Of a stretch of 64,000 nucleotides of DNA, positions 35,601 through 43,653 are shown one piece after another (the stretch's first letter is position 1; each line of letters opens with the position of its first letter). Below the pieces are notes generated by a model. That model made no database searches and was not told the DNA's origin. It saw nothing but the letters and a program-made list of their open reading frames with translations. Origin of the DNA: Paraburkholderia sartisoli (GTDB lineage: Bacteria > Pseudomonadota > Gammaproteobacteria > Burkholderiales > Burkholderiaceae); assembly GCF_900107685.1 (NCBI RefSeq), contig NZ_FNRQ01000009.1:1-64000 (forward strand). Reading direction: 5' to 3'. Both the position numbers and the translations under genes were made by a program.

Positions 35601-36451
35601 TCATACCGCGAGATGTGTCGGGACAGCTCGCCCGCGGACCGGTCAGACGGAGTCTTCGTGAGGCGGACAACGCCCGCATCGGCCAGATCGGTCGAAAGTA
35701 CACGCAGTGAGCCGTTAATCTCCACAGTGCTGGTCCGCGCGTTCGACCATGTGCAGCCGATCACTTCGTCCCGTCTGGTAGTAATGGTGTCGACGTCAGC
35801 CACGTTCAGCAGATAAGCAGGCGCGGCCCAACGCAGCGCACGCGCATGGCGAACCAGACGCTGCGCTATTCGCTCTGCGTCGAAGGGTTGATTGCCGGCG
35901 GTTTGTGTCGCGACGATCCCAACTATGGCATCGACCGGCCGGCGCCGGCGCAAACGACGGATCTGGTCCAGCCATTCCGTTTCGAGCTTGTCGTGGGTCT
36001 CCTTCGCGTATAGCAGCACGGTATCGCCCGTGATCACATAACCGGTATCGGGCAGGCCTGGTGCCAGTTTTTCGACAAGCGCTTCGTCGCCGGCCAGCAC
36101 TATCCAGCGGTCGCGGTATCGCCAGCGCCAGCCGTGGCGCAATGTCAGTTCCGCTTTAAGCGAACGCATCCGGTGGCTATCGAGATCAAGCCGCTCGTCG
36201 ACACTGCGGCCTGAACCAGCCTGCCTGTCGACCCAATGTTTGACTTTCCGCCATGCAACGGCAGGCCGCGACGAATCATCGAAGCTGAACGCCATGAGCA
36301 GCACCACAAAAAGCGCGCACAGCACCGCGAGTGCCAGCCCTCGATGCTCGAACGGGATGCCGAACCACTCGCTGCGGTACCAGACCATCACGCCGGGGAG
36401 GACCACGGCTACCAGGACGCCGAACAGGTCAAGCTTGAATTTTCGATTCAT
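32609..36451 (-). CDS. tssM: T6SS membrane-complex protein TssM (IcmF), Walker A-less
   Basis: A 1280-aa IcmF/VasK-family inner membrane protein with two N-terminal helices (about 8-25 and 38-56), a cytoplasmic domain, a third helix near residue 375 (AAWMTTALAGLWLAGTML) and a large periplasmic part that contacts TssJ and TssL. Where many TssM proteins have a GxPGxGKTT Walker A after a PWYxV strand, this one has DRWIVLAGDEALVEKL, so ATP binding there is unlikely. Its ATG overlaps the stop of the 431-aa accessory gene. Confidence 0.93.
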   Translation of the reverse strand: MNRKFKLDLFGVLVAVVLPGVMVWYRSEWFGIPFEHRGLALAVLCALFVVLLMAFSFDDSSRPAVAWRKVKHWVDRQAGSGRSVDERLDLDSHRMRSLKAELTLRHGWRWRYRDRWIVLAGDEALVEKLAPGLPDTGYVITGDTVLLYAKETHDKLETEWLDQIRRLRRRRPVDAIVGIVATQTAGNQPFDAERIAQRLVRHARALRWAAPAYLLNVADVDTITTRRDEVIGCTWSNARTSTVEINGSLRVLSTDLADAGVVRLTKTPSDRSAGELSRHISRYEESLSDLIVRIGQSRVWRSAVHGLLFASLFKERVATVDEATAEENGAAACIAQGHAEDQTVPRATWQTIATHSRQIHGRRVGLSLPTAAAWMTTALAGLWLAGTMLSGFTNRATIQTAADTTAELDASQSPTQNPTQAAQHLDALQKQLDTVESHQHDGAPWYTRFGLNHDAALYAALWPSYENAVARIVVGPIRTKLESRLRQLASLSDAEIASGGEAQVNAAYATLKAYLMLARPEHADVTFLTPQLTATAAPSRPLNSNLSEGAWQDLRNRLIAFYASHLKQNAATGGASLAIIPDAVLVNATRQTVIGVRGIQNSTDALYQQIIEEAKPKYPPVSLATLLGGTSSRGLFNTTDTLPGVFTRTAWDERISKAIDKAGDQRTIAGDWVLSDTQPTRTPAQSLKADLQQRYFDDYARAWAQFLNSVRWQPATTLSGTVDQLTLLADPQRSPLAALMNVVVYQAGAGATTQSLSDTLINKAQQLVGAREKDPSKVAQPHNAAPLATAFGPLLRLAGSDLANPVTTAGDVTTAAQASTTSELSVQRYMERVTAMRLKLQQIMMSSDPDAMSRMAAQAVLQGRTSDIADSRDYASRVAASLGQQWAGFGDLFQQPLDQTWQVVLQPAASSLNDTWRTGILADWNRNFAGRYPFADSDNDASLPEMARFMRPDSGLISQFMTTQLAGVVERQGDRWVAAQGSGHGALTVDPAFLTALNTLMRVSTSLFPTGDAHVRYELRAVPTPGVTDMNFVLSGRELHYFNQKEEWVPFVWPGDALENVSRIEWQTEQGGLRSAFDTQGRFGLIRLLERATVTPQDNARYLLAWTPDALKDTSLRGQSHGIPLRVQLRSEAGAGPLDMLALRRFSLPQRIFLTGSSQGAQKQAIGELPPMPAAMLESARLALVQLPPGRPGDVNRTGNADRVSMDPVARHATAATASKQTRPVTPEVTESRAKPAASEAAAMESRAGVPLSDTKPGSAARLAARLSGANRLLANAFVY

Positions 36452-37743
36452 GCAGATGGGTCCGGTCGTCGGTTCTTCTGCAGCGATGCCGGTGCGATGA
36501 CTGCCAGTACAACATCATTCCCGCGTTGTTCAACTAGCAGCTGTTTCGCACCAAACGACGATGCACTCGCTGCCGCACAAGCGAGCGAAAGCAAGGACGC
36601 TGCCGCGCCCGAGTTTCCAACCGTGAAGTCCATGTCCATTTCGAGCAGCGGCTCAGCGCGCCCAGGTGTCACGTCTACGTCGTTCAGTGCCGCGTGCAGG
36701 GGAGCGACACCATTCGTATCCACACCGCTTAGCCATAGACGTCTGACAGAAGCCCGTTCGGACTTGCCCCAGCGCAACGCATAGGTCAGGACGTGATCCA
36801 GTTCGTCCAGCGAACCAGACATGGGTCGATGCACGAATGCGATGGGCTTCGGCTCGTATAGTTTCGAAATCTCTTCCGGAACGAACAGCAGTGCGGCACC
36901 GGCCTCGGCGCTTCCGTGAGGCGGGTTCCTGTTCAAAATCGAATTCAACTGAATAGTCACACGTAGCGTCGCATGCTTGCGCACCATTGGGTCGTTACTA
37001 TCGAGCCACGTGTCGACACTCATCAACTTCGGATCTGCCCTCTCCATCCGGACCTGGGCCGGGCGAAGTTCGCGGCCTCTCCAGCATTTCTTCCAGACTG
37101 CTGAGGCACTCACTTCGAGGGCGTCTGCAGCAACGCTCAACTGGACCGTCAGGGGCAATGCCGTGGGTAGCCCTTGCACGGTCTCAGCGAGCTGATCGAT
37201 CAATCGCTCAAAGAGCCATTCGAGAATCTGGCTCTGGCGGACCGTGTCAGGGCCTCGCTGCCATTTGCTTCGATCGACGGCTGGCGGACTAAACCATCGG
37301 GCAGTGACGGTGCCCGGTTGTGCGATGGAAGGTTGAGCTTTCAACACCACGGTCCGCTCTGCGATGGCTTCAGCCGAGTTTCGTTTGTCATCGTCGACGA
37401 ACCTGCAGGCTGCGCCCAGCACGACTAGCGGGACGGCAGCTTGTGCAAATACGCCGTCAACATACCGCTCACGCGCGGCATTCCAATCCTGCGCGTCGAG
37501 GCGTCGCCCCTCGTAGACGCTGAAGCGCCTCGACACAATGAACGCTGAAATGCCGGCTGGATATATCGACAAACAAAACCAGAACCACGCGGTCCGGTCT
37601 GGTTCATTTCTGGGCCAAAGCATCAGGATTGCGAACGCGCCGAGGAGCATCAAACCGAAGAAGATGATGGACCACAAAAATCTCGATGGAGGCTCGTCCG
37701 GCACCTTCACTTCGGGAGGCAAAAGGGAGAAATCAACCGCCAC
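36448..37743 (-). CDS. T6SS-associated membrane protein of unknown function
   Basis: A 431-aa protein not recognised as a core Tss. Two hydrophobic helices lie near the N-terminus (about 23-43 and 50-70); a helix with VPLVVLGAACRF follows; the rest is soluble. It starts with GTG and overlaps tssM by ATGA, so it is translated with TssM. It sits between PAAR and tssM. The coupling and membrane anchor suggest a partner of the TssJLM complex, perhaps linked to the divergent TssM. Confidence 0.7.
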   Translation of the reverse strand: MAVDFSLLPPEVKVPDEPPSRFLWSIIFFGLMLLGAFAILMLWPRNEPDRTAWFWFCLSIYPAGISAFIVSRRFSVYEGRRLDAQDWNAARERYVDGVFAQAAVPLVVLGAACRFVDDDKRNSAEAIAERTVVLKAQPSIAQPGTVTARWFSPPAVDRSKWQRGPDTVRQSQILEWLFERLIDQLAETVQGLPTALPLTVQLSVAADALEVSASAVWKKCWRGRELRPAQVRMERADPKLMSVDTWLDSNDPMVRKHATLRVTIQLNSILNRNPPHGSAEAGAALLFVPEEISKLYEPKPIAFVHRPMSGSLDELDHVLTYALRWGKSERASVRRLWLSGVDTNGVAPLHAALNDVDVTPGRAEPLLEMDMDFTVGNSGAAASLLSLACAAASASSFGAKQLLVEQRGNDVVLAVIAPASLQKNRRPDPSA

Positions 37744-37746
37744 GGC

Positions 37747-38004
37747 TTATCGAGGTCCACTATCCGGTAGCGACGAAATCAAATAACACCCGCAACTGCA
37801 TAAATCGCCGTGTCGCGCGATCTCGATCCCATCATCAAATGCCCCGGCGGTTACCTGCACGATGCGACTATCGCCATGCCTCGCGCAGGACACGGGATCT
37901 CCGGTCCGGGCGATAGCTCGGCCCATGAAGAAGCACGTAGATGACCCGCTCAAGACCTGACCACCGGAACTGGTCGTGTCGCCAATCCGTATTATTCCAG
38001 GCAT
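37747..38004 (-). CDS. PAAR-domain spike tip protein
   Basis: An 85-aa PAAR protein covering little more than the domain: MPGIIRIGDTTSSGGQVLSG, then GRAIARTGDPVSCARHG, and GIEIARHGDLCSCG. It caps the VgrG trimer and sharpens the T6SS spike. The ATG at 38004 is fixed by AAGGAG. It lies three bases upstream of the 431-aa accessory gene and just downstream of the effector cassette. Confidence 0.93.
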   Translation of the reverse strand: MPGIIRIGDTTSSGGQVLSGSSTCFFMGRAIARTGDPVSCARHGDSRIVQVTAGAFDDGIEIARHGDLCSCGCYLISSLPDSGPR

Positions 38005-38033
38005 GGTGCAACTCCTTATTTTTGATTGCTTGA

Positions 38034-38543
38034 TTACTGCGGCAAGTCTTTGCAAGTCGGGTCGAGATCGGCGTCGAGATAATTGTAGAAATGCACAAGT
38101 ATTTTTCCGGTTTTCACCCGACGCCCGACGTAATGAACCCCTTCCGTTGACGTGCAAGTCGACAGCGAGACGTCGATCCCATCATCCAGTTTTACCTCGA
38201 CGGTGCCATGGTGCATCTCAATTTTTGCGCTCCCGACAATTCCAAATCCATCTATATCTTTGGGCGCACCCTCCACACCAGATATTGAGTATGAAAAGAT
38301 ATTTCGGTCATGAAGAATGTCTGAAACTCTGGATTCGTCATTTTTTGGTATTTGTTTTAATATCGTGGCGCAACAATAGATTTTCCCAGAAGAATAATCG
38401 ACGAGTTGCAACGTATCACCACGACTAATGCTTCCATTGACGCTATAATAAGTTTCGCCCTCAAATACGCCAACTTGTTGCCCAAAGGCAAATGGTGAAA
38501 AAAACAGAAAAGCGGCAATTAAAATATTTTTAAAAAAATGCAT
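38034..38543 (-). CDS. exported protein, candidate T6SS immunity protein
   Basis: A 169-aa protein with a clear signal peptide (FFKNILIAAFLFFSPFAFG). The mature part is mainly beta-prone with cysteines (CCATI, STCTS, TCKDL) and matches no family known to me. It follows the effector gene by two bases. Its base composition is much richer in AT than the T6SS core. A periplasmic location suits protection against the peptidoglycan-targeting effector encoded just upstream; this role is inferred from position. Confidence 0.55.
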   Translation of the reverse strand: MHFFKNILIAAFLFFSPFAFGQQVGVFEGETYYSVNGSISRGDTLQLVDYSSGKIYCCATILKQIPKNDESRVSDILHDRNIFSYSISGVEGAPKDIDGFGIVGSAKIEMHHGTVEVKLDDGIDVSLSTCTSTEGVHYVGRRVKTGKILVHFYNYLDADLDPTCKDLPQ

Positions 38544-38545
38544 TG

Positions 38546-40222
38546 TTATCTTCCCGTAACAGACCAGTGCGGCGGATCATTATCCAGTTTGTGATGCACG
38601 GAATAACTCTCTCCAATTATTTTAAGATCCCGGAAAGAATGCACCGTTATCGCACTTCCAGACGCATCCAGCACATTCTTTCCGATATAAAACGACAGCG
38701 TCATATCAACTGCTTGTCGGGTGTTGTGGTTAGAATTGCGCGGCCTGCCCACGGGATTGCTCCCGATCTGGTAACCATGCACCATATCGCGCGCCGCCGC
38801 CTTCGCTCGAGTTGAATCTGGCGCTCCGCTTTGATCGCGGTGCGCCCAGTCAATATTGACCCCGGCCCACGCAGGTACGCTCTCCGGCGCTAAATTGCCC
38901 CTCGCGATCGCTGCCGCGTAATACATCAAATAGGAGCGCTCGATTGGCCGATATGTCGTGCTGATCCGCACCGTAATCCCGGCGTCCCGCATTGCCTGCG
39001 TGAAGCGCCGGGCATTGGAACGGAATGGCTCCACGAGATCGTCCAGGCTCCTGCTTTGCAGAAAGCGTCCGCACCATTGCGGACCGCTGGGTTCCAGCGC
39101 ACTTGAGCTGATCAGCGTAACGGGATGCTGTTCATCCATACGCTCATGATGAACCGCTATCGGCGCGTGGTGCCCCGGGCCACTTGAATGTGGAGCCGCT
39201 GCGTGCCCCGGCGAGAATGCGCCACTCGCGTGCGTCGAACCAGAATCGGTCGGCACGTTTGGGTGTGCGGCGGTTCCTCCATCGGCAGCCTGCGAGGAAG
39301 ATGGAACGTCTGAAGGAATACGCAAATGCTGACGGGCGTAAATATGGTCTTTATTCTTGAGGCTATTTTCCTGGACCATCGCATCGACGGTTACAGAGTA
39401 CTTTCGTGCGATAACGGAAAGCGTTTCGCCCGCGCGAACGATATGCATACGAGGTCTGGATACTGCATCGACCTGATGGACCCGAGAGCGGCTGGAAAGA
39501 AGAAAATACGGGGCATTAAACGTAAATGCGGAAGACTTTGTCGAAGCTGGAAAACTGCCCATTTTTTCGAGTTCGCCCGCCTCCCGGTTATAATAAAAAC
39601 TTATTTCGCGACCCAGCAAACCATTGTAGATTAATGGCAATTCACCGGCATCATTACTTCTAACCCCAATACTCGTCTCTCCACTTTTAATCTGGAAATT
39701 TTGCACAGAAAATGGCTGATTGAGTTTGTCGCGTAGTTGTACCTGTACCGGTTTTCCCAGATACCTAATCGTGCCAGGGAAATTTCCTTCCTTCTGCTCC
39801 ATGGCATCTGCGAGAGCATCGAATTTATCTTCGCTCAATGAGCCGATGATATCTCCAGGCGATACACCAGCCTTGTTTTTGACAAAATCAATATACTCTT
39901 CTGTATTATTTTCCGTGGGTGGTGCGTATGCCGTGATCATGCCTCTCACGGATTTGTCACCGTAGATTTCTTTGAGCAACGCTCGATGGCGTCGAGCACC
40001 TGCTACCCGATCCCGGAAGATAACAAATAATGTTCGAGAGTCGCTGGTGCGCGCAGCATAACCAATGGCGTCATCCATAACGTACTTTCCGGGTTTTGTC
40101 AGATTTCCCGGATTATTGGTGCGCCATGCAAACGAACCACCGATATACAGTGTTTCATTCCCATCCTGATCAATATAATGGACCGTTTTCCGGTCACGAT
40201 CGTAGGTCGCCCTGACAAACAT
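38546..40222 (-). CDS. T6SS effector: P5-like + LysM + M15 peptidase
   Basis: A 558-aa multidomain protein. Residues about 30-150 resemble phage P5-like structural/lytic proteins (RTNNPGNL, SVRGMITAYAPPTENNTEEYI). Residues 259-302 form a LysM domain (MHIVRAGETLSVIARKYSV). Residues 305-370 are a low-complexity linker rich in His, Pro and Ser. Residues about 380-558 form an M15-type peptidase with zinc ligands His499, Asp506 (SNHNTRQAVD) and His552 (PPHW). It lacks a signal peptide, as expected for T6SS delivery. Two peptidoglycan-cleaving activities are possible. It is flanked by vgrG and PAAR genes and by two exported proteins. Confidence 0.85.
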   Translation of the reverse strand: MFVRATYDRDRKTVHYIDQDGNETLYIGGSFAWRTNNPGNLTKPGKYVMDDAIGYAARTSDSRTLFVIFRDRVAGARRHRALLKEIYGDKSVRGMITAYAPPTENNTEEYIDFVKNKAGVSPGDIIGSLSEDKFDALADAMEQKEGNFPGTIRYLGKPVQVQLRDKLNQPFSVQNFQIKSGETSIGVRSNDAGELPLIYNGLLGREISFYYNREAGELEKMGSFPASTKSSAFTFNAPYFLLSSRSRVHQVDAVSRPRMHIVRAGETLSVIARKYSVTVDAMVQENSLKNKDHIYARQHLRIPSDVPSSSQAADGGTAAHPNVPTDSGSTHASGAFSPGHAAAPHSSGPGHHAPIAVHHERMDEQHPVTLISSSALEPSGPQWCGRFLQSRSLDDLVEPFRSNARRFTQAMRDAGITVRISTTYRPIERSYLMYYAAAIARGNLAPESVPAWAGVNIDWAHRDQSGAPDSTRAKAAARDMVHGYQIGSNPVGRPRNSNHNTRQAVDMTLSFYIGKNVLDASGSAITVHSFRDLKIIGESYSVHHKLDNDPPHWSVTGR

Positions 40223-40234
40223 GCCTACTCCAGA

Positions 40235-40783
40235 CTACTTTGAGAAAAATTCGTTGGCCAGCGCATCGCCAGCATTCAGATATGTTGATGCGCTCTCAAG
40301 TGTTTTTTGTCGTTTGAATCGAGGCATATCAATATCCTCGTTGAATTGATAAATCGAAAAATTCACACGCGCTTTCTTAACGTAAAGATCTGGAGCACCT
40401 ATGCCACCCTTGGTTGCCTGCACAACAAACAATCTGTTGTGGTCTCGATAGATGGCAATCGCCTGTACAGTCGAATCGGCCGATTCAACCGTTCGAAAAT
40501 CGGAGAGGATGCCATCCGGTTCGTCAACCATGACATGCAGCCACGGGTTGCCAGAGTGCCTGGGAAGGAGAAAGCCTGTAAATGTCTCGTAACTGTGGGC
40601 ATTCGATGTGCCGACATGCGCTCTAATGACTCTCACCGTTTTATCGCCCACGGAAATATCACTGCTTCCTTCTGCCAGTTGAACTTCAGCTTTGGCAGGC
40701 ACCGCATCAAGGTTTACGCCGCTGGCGGTGGACATGCACAGCGCAACGAACAACAAGGCGAAGATCTTTGTTGCAATCGTCAT
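40235..40783 (-). CDS. exported protein, second candidate immunity protein
   Basis: A 182-aa protein from the ATG at 40783, with a signal peptide (KIFALLFVALCMSTASG). The mature part includes NAHSYETFTGFLLPR and NPWLHVMVDEPDG. The first is loosely reminiscent of CarG-like proteins that accompany some T6SS effectors, but this is weak. It lies between vgrG (4-base gap) and the effector (12-base gap). Position and periplasmic targeting suggest immunity. Confidence 0.55.
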   Translation of the reverse strand: MTIATKIFALLFVALCMSTASGVNLDAVPAKAEVQLAEGSSDISVGDKTVRVIRAHVGTSNAHSYETFTGFLLPRHSGNPWLHVMVDEPDGILSDFRTVESADSTVQAIAIYRDHNRLFVVQATKGGIGAPDLYVKKARVNFSIYQFNEDIDMPRFKRQKTLESASTYLNAGDALANEFFSK

Positions 40784-40787
40784 TTTT

Positions 40788-43562
40788 TTATTCCTCTCCG
40801 TCCGCGATTGCCTGCTGAACGATTGGGTCGTTGTACACAAGCGCGTCAAGAAGGTGATGACGAAATCCGTCTGGTTCTTCAACCGCTGTTGGCTGACCGG
40901 AATTCTTGAGGCGGGACTGAAGGGATTTCCCGTCATCCAGCGACGGGTTGTCTCCGGTGTTTCCGTTGAATTTCTGTTCAACCAGGTCCGCAAAGCCAGG
41001 ACCAGAATGGCCCGCATGGTCGTCGCCACAATGGCAGCCGTCATCGTCGTGCCCGGTGACCCGCCACTCGCCCGTTTCACCCAGCAACACAGTCAGCGGT
41101 TCCGTGTCTTTGTGATAAATGCGCTGCGTCATCCCTTGCTCATCCAGGGTGCCCTTTGCAACGACCGCCCCATGTTGATCAATAAACTGGTATGGAATTG
41201 TCGCTGCTTCGCCTATCCAGTCGCCGAGTTGTCTGTCGATCGCTACCTGCGTGCTGAAGACTGCCGGAATCTGCCCTGGCCATGGATATGCCGATGCGGG
41301 CAGGCTCGCCGGGCCCTCCCAATGAAACTTCCCGCACTTAAGGGTGATATCTCCTGGACACCCCAATTCGATGCTGCCGTTCACAAGCTTGATATACGCA
41401 CCGCCGCTGGTCAGCGTGAGTCCCTCTTTGGACGCGACGATCATCTGACCATCGGTGCTGGTGAGTTTCACGTCCTTCGCTGCGCTGAACAGCATCTGCC
41501 CGCCCTGCGCCTGGGCAATGAGGTCCTGATTTCCTGCAATCAGTTTCACTCCACCGTTCTGGGCGAAGAGCGAGAGCGCATTCGCCGTCGCAACTTTCAA
41601 GTCCTGCATGGCGCCGACGCTGATGCTGCCGCCAGCGGTCGCAATCAGGTCGTCGGCCGCACTCATCTGCAAATGATGACCACTCGTGAATGCGATTCCA
41701 TCTGGCGCGCTCGCCAGCAGCACAGATTTTTTCAGCCCGGCCAGATGTCCTTCCAGTAACACCTGCTGCTTTTGAACGTCGCTTGCGAGGGCCTGCGCAG
41801 CCTGAGCGGCTTTCGCAAGCGATCTCATTTGAGCCAATGCCTCATCGAGCTGGGTCTGCGCACTATTCATATCGAGCTGCGGACCAGTGCCACCTTGCTG
41901 GGCCTCGGCGGAGATAAGCACCCCCCCGCCCGCCCGCACCGCCACATGCCCATCCGTGCGCAACTCCGCCCCCTGCCCCCGCTCCTTCCCCTCACCATCG
42001 ACCATATGCCCCAGATTCAGCTCGCTGCTCTGATACGGCGTACTCAGGTGAATATGCTCATTCCCTTCCTTGTCCTCCATGCACATCTCGTTGTGCGCGG
42101 CGGTCCGGATCAGGTTGCGGGTGTGGTTCAGGTTGTTGACCAGATCGGGATGCAGGCTGTCGTGCATCGCTCCGATGATGACGGGCCGGTCTGGATCGCC
42201 GTTGGTATGGATGATCGCCACTTCCGCGCCGTCGATCAGCGGAAAGTGATGGCCGTAGTTGTCGCCGCTATAGGGCTTCGCAAGCCGCACTGGCCGGCTC
42301 GTGCCACCCGGACTCCACGCATCGAGGTCGAACGGCAGCTTGATCACATACCAGCCTTCCTCCGTCAACCAGGCGCACCGATAGTCCCCAGGCGACGTGA
42401 TGCGCGCGGGCAGGATGCCCTGGATCACGGGTTGCGCGGCACGATCAACGGGCGTACGCCAGACACAGTCCGACGGAATCGCGGCAAACGAATTCGAATA
42501 CGCCTGCCGTCGCCCGCCACTGGAAGTCACGGAGACGATGAACATCCCATGCGGCGCTTCCGCGAGCGCTTCGTCAAGGTTCAACACCTCGCCGGCTTCG
42601 AGCGCAAACACGTTGCCCTTGCCTTCGAACGTAACCTGTTGCGCCAGATGCGCCTCATGACGCAACCGCGCAATGCGCCGGCCCTCGTCGAGCGTTTCGT
42701 AATGCTCACCCCAGCGATAGTCGACCGCGTTCGTGGTCTTGTCGTCACGCGCGGCGTTCTGTTCGACAAGCAGCGACACATCTGCCTGACGATGGTTGTA
42801 GTCGTTCAACTGAACCGCCTCGGGCACGCGCCGCATGCGCCGCTCGATAGACCCGACCGATTCCGCGCCGACATTCGTCAGCCCCGCGTGGCGCCGGAAC
42901 GGTACCACGCGCTGGTTGCGGGCATACGCGTCAAGGTCGTCGCCGAAGACGATGACCTCGTGGTCCTTCGCCTGCTCGAAGCGGAACCAGACGCCTTCGT
43001 CCGCGGCGATGCGCTGGATGAAGGCGAACGTGGTTTCCTCGTACTGGGTCACGTATTCGTGACGCCTGTACTGCGCGCGCAGATTGAACCTGAAGTCGAC
43101 GCCCTCGCGATACCCGTAGTGGCTCAACGTGTCGCAGATGATTTCCTGTGCCGACTGCTTCTGGAACAGTCGGCTCGTCACCGTGCGTGCCAGGTCCGCG
43201 GCGCGCGGCTCGATCACGATCCGGTAGCGCGTCTCGTCGGCAGAGGTCTCGAACTGGTCGAACTGCGTCACCACACCATGGAGGGTGCGCGCCGGCGGCA
43301 CGTCGCTGAACTTCGACGCGTTCTCGCCAAACATCTGGAGCAGATACCCGGCGTTCGGATCGATGGGCGCGATCACGAACTTCGCGGGCCGGCCCAGCAC
43401 CTGGTCCATCGGAATACCGGCGACGGGGCTCGTGAACTCGATGTCATGGCGATACAACTGGCTGATTGCGTCAAAGCCGCTGAACTTCAGCACCGAGAAC
43501 GGCGCCGGATGCGGCGCGAGTTTGACCTCATAAGCCTGCGACGGCAGAACCATGAATCCCAT
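40788..43562 (-). CDS. vgrG: T6SS spike protein VgrG (TssI) with C-terminal extension
   Basis: About 924 aa. The gp27-like part covers about 1-380, the OB-fold/gp5 region is near 430-500 (DGAEVAIIHTNGDPDRPVIIG), and a DUF2345-type beta-helix lies near 600-760. A C-terminal extension of about 160 residues contains DDDGCHCGDDHAGH, a possible metal-binding patch. Extensions of this kind act as effector adaptors. The ATG at 43562 is preferred because GGGGGTG lies seven bases before it; a GTG at 43571 is possible. It is followed directly by the effector cassette. Confidence 0.92.
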   Translation of the reverse strand: MGFMVLPSQAYEVKLAPHPAPFSVLKFSGFDAISQLYRHDIEFTSPVAGIPMDQVLGRPAKFVIAPIDPNAGYLLQMFGENASKFSDVPPARTLHGVVTQFDQFETSADETRYRIVIEPRAADLARTVTSRLFQKQSAQEIICDTLSHYGYREGVDFRFNLRAQYRRHEYVTQYEETTFAFIQRIAADEGVWFRFEQAKDHEVIVFGDDLDAYARNQRVVPFRRHAGLTNVGAESVGSIERRMRRVPEAVQLNDYNHRQADVSLLVEQNAARDDKTTNAVDYRWGEHYETLDEGRRIARLRHEAHLAQQVTFEGKGNVFALEAGEVLNLDEALAEAPHGMFIVSVTSSGGRRQAYSNSFAAIPSDCVWRTPVDRAAQPVIQGILPARITSPGDYRCAWLTEEGWYVIKLPFDLDAWSPGGTSRPVRLAKPYSGDNYGHHFPLIDGAEVAIIHTNGDPDRPVIIGAMHDSLHPDLVNNLNHTRNLIRTAAHNEMCMEDKEGNEHIHLSTPYQSSELNLGHMVDGEGKERGQGAELRTDGHVAVRAGGGVLISAEAQQGGTGPQLDMNSAQTQLDEALAQMRSLAKAAQAAQALASDVQKQQVLLEGHLAGLKKSVLLASAPDGIAFTSGHHLQMSAADDLIATAGGSISVGAMQDLKVATANALSLFAQNGGVKLIAGNQDLIAQAQGGQMLFSAAKDVKLTSTDGQMIVASKEGLTLTSGGAYIKLVNGSIELGCPGDITLKCGKFHWEGPASLPASAYPWPGQIPAVFSTQVAIDRQLGDWIGEAATIPYQFIDQHGAVVAKGTLDEQGMTQRIYHKDTEPLTVLLGETGEWRVTGHDDDGCHCGDDHAGHSGPGFADLVEQKFNGNTGDNPSLDDGKSLQSRLKNSGQPTAVEEPDGFRHHLLDALVYNDPIVQQAIADGEE

Positions 43563-43653
43563 CAACGGCACCCCCGAATACGTATGAAACCAGGAACGGC
43601 GCCGCCACGACGCAAACGCCTACGTCCCGGCGGCCCGCTTCAGCCAAGGTGAA

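Noticed and set aside
41772..43652. 626-codon plus-strand frame opposite vgrG
   Set aside because: Mirror of the VgrG coding frame in high-GC DNA, rich in Arg and His, without a ribosome-binding site or family features.
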